Source of the DNA: Augochlora pura | Taxonomy: Eukaryota; Arthropoda; Insecta; Hymenoptera; Halictidae | DNA: 64,000 nucleotides | Reading direction: 5' to 3' | Assembly (NCBI RefSeq): GCF_028453695.1 | Contig: NC_135775.1 | Span: 26,694,545-26,758,544 of the forward strand | In this document: positions 37,746 through 50,985 of the stretch, piece after piece | How positions within the stretch are numbered: position 1 is the stretch's first letter | Layout: every line of letters begins with the position of its first letter | The notes under the pieces: model-generated | Told to the model about the DNA's origin: nothing | The model's input: only the letters and a program-made list of their open reading frames with translations | Databases searched by the model: none | Translations under genes and position numbers: made by a program

Positions 37746-38722
37746 ATTTACGGAATAGTTCGCCTTCAATCGGGATATTGAAATTTTATAAATTAATTGC
37801 GCAAAATGGGGAAGTTTACGGCACAAAATAGGCATGAATAGTAGATGTGTTCATATGATGAAAAGAGGACAGGTTACTATATAATTTATTGCACATGCAT
37901 ATACACATGTGCCTATCTATTATTATGTATGTATGTACTTATAGTGGGTAAAAAGTATATGTATTCGCACAACTTTTCAAACGCAATAACTTTTTTAAAA
38001 TTCCACTAAATGACTTGAATAATTTTTAGATAATCGAAAAACTAGTATACTAAACAATGATTAAAAAACTTTTCTTGTTTAATTTTGTTATTGCATACTT
38101 GTAACGGTAACAAAAAATAAAAAACGCTTGTTTTTAAATTTTTTTATCTGGACCTATAACGAAAATAAAAAAATGTCGTTATTATTTTTTTTCGAAAACA
38201 GACTATAAATTTAGATAAAAAGGATTTTCCTTCAAAATTGAAACTATTGTAGCAATTTTTGTGTAAAAATGGCCAATAGCATTGTAGTCTTCTACCTTGA
38301 TTCTACTTGTATGTAAAAATGCACAGTACATCAAATATGTTACCAACTTTAGGAAAATAAGATCGATAGATCTGAATTGTATGCACTTGCTAAAATGTTC
38401 AATAATTCAGTAGAAAAGGAAGAAGAAACATTAAAGTATATAATATGGGCTCGAAGATAAGCAAAAAATTTGAATTTTCGAGATTTGAATCGCCACCAAA
38501 AACCCACTGTTGGATAAGAAACGGAGGAACACTCGGAATTGGAACGCACCCCCACAATAGAAAAACGAAACAAAATGCAGTACAAGATGGCTGCGTTTGG
38601 GTGTTGTGGCTACTGATTTGTGTAAGATATAATCCTATAATACTAGATGGTTAATTTGCAGTGAATCGTTAAATTTGTATATCGGTTGTTAATCAGCGTA
38701 AGCGGGTGATAGCTTATGTAGC
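37746..38722. other. Spacer upstream of DJ-1
   Basis: It holds the DJ-1 promoter and a degenerate repeat-like stretch at about 37938-38260. No gene is supported. Confidence 0.4.
37938..38260. repeat. Degenerate repeat resembling a Tc1/mariner-type MITE
   Basis: It starts TATAGTGGGTAAAAAGTATA followed by TGTATTCGCACAAC, which resembles the ends of Tc1-like non-autonomous elements. It is very AT-rich, with no open frame. The right end was not located, so this is tentative. Confidence 0.3.
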
Positions 38723-40500
38723 TTATACATGTGGAAGTGAGTCGTGTTGGAGAAACAATGCGAGCACGTCGTTGAAACATTTATCACGGGTGAGTTTGCC
38801 TTGAAATTTTATGGCTTTCCCCTTAATTTTAACGGCTCCCCGGATTTCTGCCAAAGCGAAGCACGATGCGACGAAAGATTCGAATTTAGTTCGAGAGACA
38901 TCGTCAAATAATTCGATAAGTTGCTGGCTGTTCGCAATTCCGCACTCGAACACATTTCAGTCGAGTTTTCTGCGTACATGACGAAATTGTGTAAATACCT
39001 AGATGTTTTTTTTTTCTTTCTTGTATCTTCGCATTGTACATCGATGAGTCAATCAACAAATTTTTTATGACGTCCATCACATCTTGGCACGCTTTAAATG
39101 CGTTAGCAGTAGCATTCAAGCGTTTCGATTAAAATAAACCTCATTTATACCGCTTACCGCTTTCACCGTGACTCAAGACCACTTCAAGAAAATCAAAATA
39201 TGTATCAGCGAGTACATTTAAATGGGTTATTATATCAACATTGTTTCCTTAATGAATCGTACTACCAGCCTGCAAGGTCGGACAAGTTTTCTTGTTTTTT
39301 TCTAAATTTAAAAATTCTTTCATCAATCCGAACTCCAGATTCCAATGAGCATAGTATAGTTTGAGAAAAAAATTACTACCTTCTATTACCTAGCTTGTAT
39401 TTTACCACAGGACCTTTCTTGCATTATATAGTATACAGTATGAGTATATAAGATATAAAGAACTTAACATGTTCATTTTGATACTCTCTCTCACATATGC
39501 AACCGATTAATGTGAAAACTAATGTCATAATAACTGACATCATTGTATTGAAAAAGGGGTCATTAAAAAAAGAAGCATGTTAGCAGTACTTCTTTTTCTA
39601 AAATTATTACAAATGTACTGATAGAATAACTATACAGTTCAGGGGGTGGATGATAGGAATTTACTGAAAGTCCAAGATAGAAGCCACTCGAAACACTGGA
39701 GAAAGACGGTGGAGCTTCGGAGGAGGGGGAGATGTCTGCCGGCACCCAGGGCGAGATTCGGGTTGGCCCTTCGCACCAGGTTTGCCATATAACTTGAAAA
39801 ACTTTTTGCTACTTAGCTATATTGCACAATGTACCTAACTCAAGGCTTGTTCTCCTAAGACATGTATTTTGAGTGTAATAGATTAAGGCAGAAATACAAT
39901 TATAGAAGCATCGGTTAACTAGGACCTAACAATATCATATTACTTAACATTTTCTATAGCAATTACTTTGAATTTATATAGTTTTTTCTTTCGAACAATA
40001 CAAAAATTAAAAGGCTGAAGTAATTGAATGAATTACATGTTGTTTTAAATTATTGAGTATGTATACATATATGTACTTTTTCACAGATTCAGACAATTTT
40101 ATATATCGTACGTATGCAAAGTTGTTTGATACTTTTTTAATTCACTATGGACAATAAATGTATGCATACTGTTATTGTATCAGGGTATAGATGAATCAGT
40201 TAGAACTATTGAAACATTTAATCTGTTATCTTGGTTTTAATTACTGTCATAACTCCTTGATGGAAATAGAAATGAAAATGTTCCAACTGTAGGTGTTCCA
40301 TTAGTGTCAGGGATTATGAAAAATATGCATGACTTGTGCTTAGTTACAGGTTTAGAGCAATTGAGATACCGGTGTTTGTTTACTGCTTGAAGTATACATT
40401 CATAGAGTATGTTTTTCCATTTTTTCATTATAACCTTGATATCTGCCTGTATTTGTACACATTGAAAGAGGAGCTCTAAGTTTGAATAGCAAAAAGAGAG
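38723..40500 (-). other. Unrecognised coding-like blocks, possibly a decaying gene
   Basis: Several minus-strand blocks look protein-like but do not join into one clean gene. At 40236-40490 is a frame with QIQADIKVIMKKWKNILYEC. At about 39247-39360 a frame contains AHWNLEFGLMKEFLNLEK, then meets an in-frame TAA and continues as VDIITHLNVLADTYFDFLEV. The latter (39158-39247) can splice in phase to a block starting 39091 (CQDVMDVIKNLLIDSS). The block at 38723-38930 (LIELFDDVSRTKFESFVASC) reads in a frame that the visible splice sites do not connect. The content is helical and leucine-rich. No family was recognised. It may be a fast-evolving gene with missed exons, or a pseudogene. The upper blocks overlap the first intron of the RERE/Atrophin gene on the opposite strand. 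Confidence 0.35.
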
Positions 40501-43500
40501 CAGGTACCTATTCGTTATACAGTCTCGTTGTACGTCGATGGTTCAAATAACAATGATAGTTATTCTTTAAGTCTGCACGATAACAATTCTTGTTTATTCA
40601 ACAGTATGATCGCAGAGCCGAAGTACCATGCCACAGACGAGATATTGCTACTCGAAAGACCCTGAATATGATGCAAGTTATTATGATGAAATATTTTATA
40701 ACAATACATAGGGTAATACCATGCGGCGTAAGATTATTTCCACGTTCCTAGTGGTATTCAGTCACGGTGAAATGACAGAAACACCTTTGCTACAGATAAA
40801 GAACTTACTCTGTTTACATGATAACCCATTGGTTACTTGAACCATCTATGAGTATATAATGTATTGTATATTATGTAATGTTTGCGTCCAAAGTACAGGA
40901 TTTACAATACCAACACATAGAGAAATATGATGCAATCTATCTATCCACATATATTGCCTTCCCCATAAATGTGTTTTGTTTTCATTGTGTAAATATCATA
41001 TTCTTTGTTTGTTTGTGAATCATCTTGTTCATTTCCCATTGTTTGAAATAACTTTCATAATTTCTATTGATCGATTCACTGAAGAATATAGATGAATGTG
41101 CTTTCATTCGCTACATTAACTTAATATAGCTTTTATCGTGAACGTGAACATAACTAATGTTATTAAATGTAAAGCCAATAATAACATGTGTATAATAATC
41201 GTACATTATTTGAATTCTCGTTTTTCATGCTTATATTTATGATCATTAGTATGTACACAAACATAAAGTACTCACGCTACTTCTCGTACCAGTAATGTAA
41301 CAAAAGGAACAGAATGGAAAAAAAAAGTTATACTGGCTCGTGTAGATTTCTCGAAAAGCAAGCCGGAGTATAGGTGCGTACAACTAACTCGCTTTGGCAT
41401 TGGTGCTAACCACGCACAACCCCGAATTTTGGGTACAGGAGTTGGTTTCTTGTCAGGCCCGTTTGCCTGAGTATCGGCCGGGTATACCTCCTGGAGAGCT
41501 GCTTCCTGATCCAGAGTTTTCTAAAGAACGAGAAGAGCTAAGATGGATTCCAGCTATGGCATTAGACGGGGATCTTCTGATGTACTTGAGAGCGGCACGA
41601 TCCATGGCTGCATTTGCTGGCATGTGTGATGGTGGATCCCCGGACGACGGTTGTGTGGCTGCATCCCGAGACGACACGACTATCAATGCTCTGGACATCT
41701 TGCACGACTCTGGCTATGATCCAGGAAGAGCACTACAGGCTCTCGTTAAATGTCCCGTACCTAAAGGCATCGATAAAAAGTGGTCAGAGGAGGAAACTGT
41801 AAGTTGAAACGATCGAACCAGAAACTCTATACCAAAGCATTTCTTCTCTTCTCTATTCCATCCCATGCTATCCTATCCTATTCGATTCTATTCTGCCCTA
41901 TATTATGCTATGCTGTGCTATGCTATGCTACATTATGCTATATTATACTATGCTATTCTTTACTATACCATACCATAAACCATATTTAGTATTCGCGATA
42001 TATCTCCTTAATTAAGAAAAAGTTGTAACTTTCTTTAGAGAGAATAAAATTTAAATTATTTTTGGTGTTCATGTTTTGCCTCGTAGAAACGCTTCGTCAA
42101 AGGACTCCGGCAATTCGGAAAGAACTTTTCGAGAATCAGAAAGGATCTTTTACCCCACAAAGACACGGTAGCGATCAACATTTGCATTTGCATAGATAAG
42201 TAACCTAGGTGTTCGGCATGAACACGAAACGAAAGACAATCATCTTGACGTGATATATTTATGTATTTTTAGCCGGAATTGGTCGAGTTCTATTACTTGT
42301 GGAAGAAAACACCCGGTGCAAATAACAATCGACCTCATCGAAGACGACGACAAGGCTCACTCAGACGAATTCGTAACACTCGCAACTCGAGGGCTGGTAC
42401 ACCCAAAGAAGAGGTTCCAACTCCGCCGAAGGATACGCCACCGGCCAGCGTCAGTCAGAAAGAGCCGATTTCAGAGCCGGAGACTGTGCCGGTTGGGACA
42501 CCTGCTAGCAATAATCCCGGCGGAGAAATTAGTTCTGTGACAGAGGACGACAATTCGGAGGAGGACAGCGATTCCAGGGATACTAACACTAACGGAGCAA
42601 CGCATTCTTGTCAGCATTGCTTCTCGACCAATTCGAAAGACTATCAGGTAGCCGGCAAGGACAGGTTATTGCTTTGTACGGAATGCAGAATACATTTGAA
42701 GAAAGCCGGAGAATTACCGCCAGCCCCTCCATACCTGTTCCGCCCCGTGCCCGCGGAATCACCAGATAGCCCAGGGAGAATGCGTACAAGAAACAAGGCC
42801 AAGGAAACGCCTAGACCCGCAAGACCTCGACGTACAGGTGGTACGGATACTCCTGATCACGAAAAGCAACAACAGCATCACCATCAGCAGCAGCTACAAC
42901 AACAACAACACCAGCAGCAACAGCAACAAACGCCAGATAAGAGTAAGAAAAAGACGTCCGGCGGTGGAAAGCCAGAGACACCGAAGAAGGGTCAGAAACG
43001 GCCTCAAACGGACGAGGCAGACGAGGACAAGGAGTCTCAGAAACGGAAACGCGGTGAACGCCCTGAGAGTCCTTCCGAATCGCTGACGACCGATAGTAAC
43101 TCTCTCATGGATGAGCCTGAAAGGGAAGGAGAAGGCGATACGAACGAAAATCAGACCACTCCAGTTACTGTGCCGACCGAGGAGCCTGTCAGCCCGGCTG
43201 TAACCACACCAGAAGAACCGACGGAACCGACGCCGGTGTCCACTCCTATACCAACTCCTATACAAACTCTGCCGATATCCGTTCCTGTTATTCACGCTCT
43301 GGAGAAAAAGACGCTACTGGAAGACTCGGCGGAATCCAAGGATGCGATAGAAGATGTACCGTTAGCTATGAATCAGCCGTTGAAATTGGAACCTATGCCA
43401 ATAGAGTCAGTCATGTCTCCGTGCAACGAAGATACAAAGGAACCCGAACAGCAACAGCAACAACAACTCAATTTGAGTACCTCGCAGCCATTGAACATGA

Positions 43501-46098
43501 ACGATATGAACCAAAACATGCCACGGAATTTATCACAAACGATACAGACCGGTAACATTTGTGCGACAGCTGGTCTCCAGGGTATACAGAACGCGCAGAT
43601 CATGTCTCCGACACAACAGGCACTACCACTGACCATGCAGTACGCGTCTAACGTCCCCCCCGTTCAAAATGTACCGCAAAACTTGTCGCAGAGCATGCAG
43701 ATGCCGTCAAATATACCGCAGAACATGTCGAGCACGCAAAACATGGGACCAACACAGAATATTCGAGCTCATGGCGAAAATATGTCGAACGGACAAAATA
43801 TGGGTCAGAACATGGCTCAGTCTTTGTCGCAAAATCTGCCGGGACCACCATTGAACTTGAATATTTCTCAAAGTATACCGCCGAATATGTCTCAGATACC
43901 TCAGATGCCGAGTTCGCCGCAACCATTGGGTTTAACGGTAATGTCTTCTGAGAGCAGAATATCTGAACGAATTGCTGATGACAGACTCGCTCAGGAACGA
44001 ATGAGAGACAACAGGATACCGGACAGAATTTCGGAGCGGTCGATTCCGGAGAACAGCGAGTCCGAAAGAAACGAACCGAGCAATTTGTTTCAGCCGATTC
44101 AACCGAGCGGAATGCTACCTATGGAAAAGCCGTCCTCCATGTACAATTTGGCAGGCACGCCGCCTATGGAGCCGCAAAACTTAAAGATCAAACAGGAGAT
44201 CATCCCTCCCGAGCCGGATCCGTTGCAAAGCTTGAAGGAGGTGAAAGTTCCCGGGTTTCAGTCTGGCTTTCCTGGTCCGAGTTTAGAAAACATCAAAAAG
44301 GATCCGGACAGTTCGAGCAAGCCTCCAACGCCGAGCAAGCACTCGATGGCCAGTAATCAAGCTGTTCCACAGATTCAGTCGGTAGCAGCGTCTCCTACAC
44401 CGACTCTTCCTCCGCCGCCCACATCGATCCCCCAGCCGGTAATGCATCCGGCGCAGCAACCGAGTCCGCACATGGCTCATCCGTTCCATCCTCATCATCC
44501 TTTAATGCACCATTCGTTGTTCACTCCTATGCACCCATACCATCCACACGCGTATCCAGGTTATGCTGCCGTTGGCGGGTATCCCTCGTTCCCACCGTAT
44601 CCATACGGACCGGTACCGCACGCCATACCACCGCCGTCGCCGCAAAGAAGCCAGGAGAGCACGACCATGATGACGGCACACCATTCGAGCACTAGCTCCA
44701 GTGTGACCACTAGAGAGGAAGGGGAGAACCTGATAGCCACGCATCATCATTCTTCCAGCATGCATCAGGCGACAGCGTTGCATCACGACAAGCTGTTGAC
44801 CATTTCGTCGCACAGTTCCCACAGCCACTCGTCATCGCATAGTTCGCACAATACCCAACGCAAGCCGTCGTTGGTCTCAGCGACGTGTTTAACGTCCAGC
44901 AGTTCGGCACATCACCATCACAGGGCGCCGCAACAGCAGCCACCAGTCGCGCCGGAGCCGAAAATTGAACCAGATCTGGTTGAGCAGGAGCAAGAGGAAC
45001 CGCCGAGTCCCCGGGGTCCTTCACCGGAGCCAAGGATCGAGGATTCCGAGTGCCACAGATCTCAGTCGGCCATCTTTCTGCGGCACTGGAACAGGGGCGA
45101 GAACAACTCCTGTACCAGAACGGACTTGATGTTCAAGCCAGTGCCAGACTCGAAGTTAGCCAGGAAACGAGAAGAGAGATCTCGGAAGCAGGCCGAGCGG
45201 GAAAGGGAGGAGCGAGACAGAGCCGCGGCCCAGCAAGCAAGAAAGATGACCACGCCAGAAAAACAACCGGAGGTGTGCAAACCGCCGAGCAGAGGACCCC
45301 TCGAGCCCGTGGTATCGCCATACGATAGGTACGCGGCCGCAGCCGCGGCTGCTGCTGCCAGGCCCGGCTCCTATGCCGACACCCCTGCTCTTAGACAATT
45401 ATCGGAGTACGCACGGCCGCATGCCGCGTTCTCCCCGGCCCGACATCCAGCACCGCCAGACCCAATGCTTCACTACATGTACGGCGGACCGGCGGCAAGG
45501 GAACGCCTCGAATTGGAGCACTTGGAACGGGAGAAGAGGGAACGCGAGATCCGGGAGCTACGCGAAAGAGAATTGAACGACCGGCTCAAAGAGGAACTGT
45601 TGAAAGGAACGCCCAGGCCGATGCCAGGACCAGTCGACCCGCATTGGCTCGAGATCCATCGCCGTTACGCCGCGGCGGGGTTAGCGCCCGGACCTTCGGC
45701 ACCTCCTCAAGCTTTGCACCAGTTCGGCCTCTACGGGGCACCGCCCGGTCCAAGTCAGCTGGAAAGAGAACGTTTAGAAAGACTAGGTAACTCTTATTGT
45801 CCTTCGAAACCGTCTTACACACACAGCCTCCGCCCCTCCACCCCCAACACCCGACACCCAACCCCTTTCGAGTACGCATATCTTTCTTCTCGAATCGTGG
45901 AATCATTAAGTACAATAGCTATGATTTCGAATTCTAAACAATACGATCTAAGCTTAGGTTTTTGCCACGAGACGGGCAGAGCGAGGTGATGATGATTATG
46001 AATATGATGATGATGATGATTTGAATATGATGATAATGGTGATGGTGGTGATGATGATGGTGGTGATGGTGATGGTGTTGATGATGATTATGATGATG

Positions 46099-46130
<32 letters not shown>

Positions 46131-48323
46131 GATGATGATGTTGATGACGATGATGATGTTAGTGATAGCGATAGTGGTCGTTTCCGAATGTTTGTTGTAC
46201 TCGCCGGACGCTGTGAAATATTTGACAATAAATTACATTCGATAGTACCGGTGACGTGCAGCCAGCAGTCGGAAACGACTGGGTAACGCCTGTGAAACGC
46301 CTGTGGAACGTCCGAGCAACGAAAGCGTGTTGCAAAACAGCTATGAGAAATTCGTTTGAAAAGGAGAAAGATATAGTTATTGTTGTTCGCTAGCGTTAAG
46401 AGCACGATTAGAGAGAACAGTATGTTTGATCGAGGCGCTGTCGGGTTTAGGGATACCGACTGCAGCCGGCGGGGGGCCAGCGGGTGCGGGGGCTGGCCAT
46501 CCCGTGGCGGCTCATCACCACGGCCAGCTGGACGAGCGTCTGGCTCTAGCTGCTGACCCGATGGTCCGGTTGCAGATGGCTGGCATTTCGCCCGAGTATC
46601 ATGCTCACACTCACGCGCATACGCATGCGCATACGCACTTGCACTTACATCCGGGACAGCAGCAGGCCCAGCAACAGGCTCAGCAACAGCAGGAAGCGGC
46701 TGCGGCTGCGGCTGCAGCTGGATTCCCCCTGCCTGGTAGGTCCTACAAATCAGGATATCTGATTCGAGTACGCTCTTACACGAAGATCGTTCCTTTTATC
46801 GCGATCATGTCCCAGAATTATCAGAATTTAACCGTCGACATCAAATCGAAGCGCGTTTTCCTGTCGCTCCTTACACTAGACGTACATGCAGTTCTTCCTC
46901 TCTCTCTCCCACCCTCCCTCCCACCCTCCCTCTCCCCCCTTGCTTCCAAAGAATACGTTTTCCGTCGCGTGAAGATATGTTGCTCGTTGCAAACAATACC
47001 GTCCATTCGGTAAAATAAGTATACGCACGCAATAGCTCGTTCGCTCTTACAACGATAAATGATTTTATTCTTAGTCTATTTCGTTCAAACTAGTAAAGAT
47101 CGATCGTGTGCGAGCGTACCGAAACGTACTTCTCATTCGATTCAATTTCCATCACGCGTCGGAGCTCGTCTTGAAAGAAAGCCTGACAAATAGATGAGAA
47201 AGACGCAAACAAACGAGCGTTTCTCTTGCGACAAACCTATTCTTTTTTTGCATTTTTCTCTCGCTTTTCTCGCCATGCCATTGTGACTGGGCATCGAGCC
47301 TCTTTCGGTGAAGGTACCATCGAAACAAACAGATTCCACGAACCGGTTCTTCTAGTCGCTTCATCGTTATGTTATAATATACAATAATACTTTCGTGTAA
47401 GGTGCAAGTGCGCGCGAGTGTTGCGAGAATCGGTCGTTTGCGTGTATACGCGTGGATGAGTGGATTGAAACGATGCGTGCGCGCGGACTTAATTTCGCAC
47501 TGTACGAAACCTTTTTCAATTAATTTGCACATCGAACACGCTAGTCGAGCCGTTAACCGAAAAGAACGAAACTTGTCGTCTGCCTCTGTTACCACTTACC
47601 ATATCCATAGTACGCGCGCGACCATCATCGTCGTCCCCTGTGGTCGCCAATTTCTTCGTTATTTCGGTTGCTTCGAAGCGTTAAAACGCGTCGGGTTATA
47701 TACACGTTTATCGTTCGTCCCATTGCAATTATCGTTTCGCGAATTCCTTGTAAGCGCACACCCACCCATACGCACATATAAATTAAACAAACCTACACAC
47801 GATACACGTTACAGGGCGCACCGAAAGGGCCGAAACCATTCTCTCACGCTCTGTCATGCATGCTAGTTTGTCCATTGGTCCGAGAGCTTGATAGCTTCCA
47901 AGTACTTGGGATCGTTGGTAACGGTTCGTTAATGTTTGGTATTTGTGCAGCTGCAGCCGGTGCGAATTACCCTCGACCAGGGTTGATGCCGCGTGATCCA
48001 GGATTGGCGCTTCATCCGGCGGAACTACTTGGAAGACCGTACGCGGACATGGCAGCTCATCACGAGCAATTGCAGCGTCACCTGATGATGGAGCGGGATC
48101 GATTTCAGCCTCATGCGTCGCTCGTGGCCCATCACGAGGAATATTTAAGGTTCGCCTTATCAAATCTATAACAAAATTTCTGATGTAAACGCATGGCTCT
48201 ATTCTTGTCCCGTTTTAAACATTCACTGCAACGGACTAACGAAGGATGTTTTTTAGACAACAACGCGAGCGTGAGCTCAAAGTTCGTGCACTGGAAGAAG
48301 CTGCACGTGGATCACGCCCTTAG
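39732..48323 (+). CDS. Gug: RERE/Atrophin (Grunge) transcriptional corepressor
   Basis: Seven coding exons close in phase: 39732-39779, 41457-41798, 42087-42167, 42273-45786, 46451-46735, 47951-48149 and 48257-48323, giving 1511 residues. An ELM2 domain begins at once (GEIRVGPSHQARLPEYRP, then LLMYLRAARSMAAFAGMCDG). A SANT domain (KKWSEEETKRFVKGLRQFG to EFYYLWKKTPG) and a GATA-type zinc finger (CQHC to CTEC) follow. A long Pro/Gln/Ser/His-rich Atrophin region contains poly-Q, poly-A and a His-Thr repeat (about 46600-46640). The C-terminus has the Arg-Glu-rich segment (ELEHLEREKREREIRELRER) and ends RALEEAARGSRP. Atrophin proteins bridge DNA-bound factors such as nuclear receptors to HDAC1/2 and G9a-type enzymes. 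No BAH domain is seen upstream. Other 5' exons may lie before 39732. Confidence 0.93.
41868..41985 (+). repeat. Degenerate (TATGC)n/(CTAT)n repeat
   Basis: An imperfect pentanucleotide tract (CTATGCTATGCTATGCTA and variants) in the intron after RERE exon 41457-41798. Confidence 0.8.
45986..46167 (+). repeat. (GAT)n microsatellite in a RERE intron
   Basis: A long, slightly interrupted GAT/GGT trinucleotide tract in the intron 45787-46450. Open frames through it give Met- or Ser-only peptides, which are not genes. Confidence 0.9.
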
Positions 48324-50985
48324 GTGTAATTGTATTTATACTATCCTAACGATTATCCTTCGTAACCCGGAACGCGACCATCGTTCTTGTTAAAATCTCG
48401 ATCGACGGGAATTTAACACGACACGAGTACAAAAGAGAACGATGAGAACAAAAAACATGTGTGTGTTGGGCAAAATGCGTCAAGAGTAGCCGGGTAGAGG
48501 AAACAAAGAGCGTAAGGTTTGTTACGTTCGTATTAGTGTAAATACGCCACGCGATATGAATTATCGATAATATAATAGTGCTAGCATTGATTCGGCGCGG
48601 TACAGGAACGAAATTACTACACACGGGCGGACAGCGCGCGCGTGTGCGTACACAACCACACGGAAATATACACACAAGACTCACACAACATTCGTTTGAC
48701 ATGTATATTTGTTTGAAATTTCTAGGTATATGTTATATGTAATTACATCACCGATCCATGATATCGGTTATTAGCTCAGAAGTGGATTTGTTCCGTTCGA
48801 ATTTGAATTCTGCGAGCGGTGATAATGCCAAAGTGTTCAAATGTGAAATTGTTCACCGCGGTTCTGTTTTTTATTAGTTCTATGCTCTTATGGGAGATTA
48901 TAGATCATCTTTCCATTGTTTCTCGTTTTCGAGTGTCCGATGGATCAAAGAACGCGAGACATTTCTTTAAAGTGTACAATAATTTTATGATTTATAGATT
49001 AACTTCCAAACATGTTAGACAGAAAAAGAAAGAAAGAACTGTCCATTTTTCGTAACGATCGTGGACGCTTATCGACCTTCCGTGTTCTAGTACGTATAAA
49101 TGCATAGTATAAGAATGTAACTAAAGTTTTAATATTATTGTAATTCTTCTGTGTCGAACAATTTGTATATTTTCTATATGTATCCTTTAAAGATTTTACC
49201 CTTAAAGACCACGAGCGTTTGATACTGGTTGGATCGAGTGGCTGATTAGAATTAAAAAGAAAACTTTGTAAGAATTTGACCAAAGTTTAGAAAATGAAAA
49301 AAATTTTATAGAAAAACGGTACGTTGAGAACGCATAATTTGCCATGGTCGTGCGTTCCGCAGAATTTTATAGACACGCAAAACGCGATCCTGTTGGTGCA
49401 GGCGCTGGAGATTGATGCGTCAACGGTTTTCGTCGGAGCAACCAACCTTTTTTTTCTGACGAGCATTCGACGATGTAGATTCGATGTAATCTAGTTATTT
49501 AACTAAGTAAATATTTCATAGAAACGTCCAGTTTTGGTCGTATCGTTTTCTTATTCGTTTTATTTTTTCGTTTCGAGTATTCTAATTAAACAAAAGCGAA
49601 CAATTTAATCGAATGCCGATGTTAATTAATTGGGAGTCGACATACACGAATGCGCACCATCTTCTCACCGTTTGCTCCCGCTTGCGCAAGGTTCAGCGGT
49701 TGAAAACGGCTACGATATCGGTTTTTGTTTCGGTCCCTCAGAATCGATATTATCTTGGTTCCATAGCTATCATTTTTCCGTTATTGATTTCGGTGTTGTA
49801 TGAGAAACAAGAATCGTACGCATTTTCAATCCAAGTGTAGAATCCATACTTTGAATATCTCGTGGAGATACGTATTTATTACGTAAAATAGAATTACGGC
49901 CGAAATGCGTAACCGAAAAAAAAAAACAGTTGGCGAATCGATATAATAACGATGATGACGACCGAAATCGATGTAAGCCAGAACAGATGGAAGTTGCAGC
50001 AGTTACCAAGTTACCACAGTTTCAATGAGAACCAATGTAGAACAGTTTCAAGCGGCTATTTTCAGATGCTTTTCAATTTTTTGCGAGGTTGTCGTCTTTA
50101 TTAGTCATTGCAATTGGAAATATTTGAATTAAAACTACTACCCGAGAAACAAAAGAAATCTATTGTAATCGGAATGTTCGAACATCAAATTATTGTATAA
50201 TAATTTCATACCACCAGTTTGCCTGTTACCGAATTCCCTGGACACAAAATAAATAAGTGTCTTTTGAAAGACTATCTTTTAGTGCCATCTTACCGCTCGC
50301 ACGTCGTCGGGTTTTCTAACATCATAAGTAACCGTTGTATGGTGGAATCTGTGTTCCATGTCTGTTGCCTTTCCACCACTCTGCAACGTATCGCACCGCA
50401 TTGCACTGGTTGTCGCCACGTTTTTGTTGATCGTAATGTGAAACCCAGCTGGACTTCCTAGCCACTTTATGTGCGTGGGAGTATCGCTAGTATAGCTAGA
50501 CCGTCTCCCCGGAACAACCACAAGCGTGTGTCCGTCCTAGTTTTTGCTAAATTTGAAAACTTTGCATGCGCAACCGATCGTTCCCCTTACAAAAGTCTTT
50601 GCTTTTCCTTCTCACTTTCTTTTGCTCCATAATCGACGCTTTTCATGAAAATTGTTCGCACGATTCTTCCCGGTGATGTTATCGTCATTAATTCGTTTCA
50701 TTTTTACTGTAACGACACTTCTATGGTGCAAGTGTTCCGGCTCGGATGCACGTGCAACTCACATGTCTATACGGAAAACATGGGCGGAGCGGTGTAGGTC
50801 TGTTTACGAGGAGGGGACCGAAAGAAGATTGTCAAAAAGGGACTACTCGAGGCTTAGTCGTTCGGAGCGTGCTGCCAATGCGGTGAAACTGAGCTCGCAG
50901 GAGGACGGCTTTGAGTTGATCGAGTTTTCAGGGGGCCTACCGATAGTACTGACAGCAGTGTGCGGCGTAGTGCGTAGCTTGCAGC
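48324..50985. other. RERE 3' UTR and spacer before the bHLH gene
   Basis: No gene is supported. The first part is probably RERE 3' UTR. The stretch from about 50650 is likely 5' UTR and promoter of the Paraxis-family gene. Many short frames are present, but none has a domain. Confidence 0.45.

Noticed and set aside
40605..40663. Plus-strand exon-like stretch after an AACAG acceptor (MIAEPKYHATDEILLLERP)
   Set aside because: It ends at a stop, does not link in phase to the RERE exons and has no recognised homology.
46021..46245. Met-rich plus-strand open frame
   Set aside because: It is simply the GAT microsatellite read in frame.
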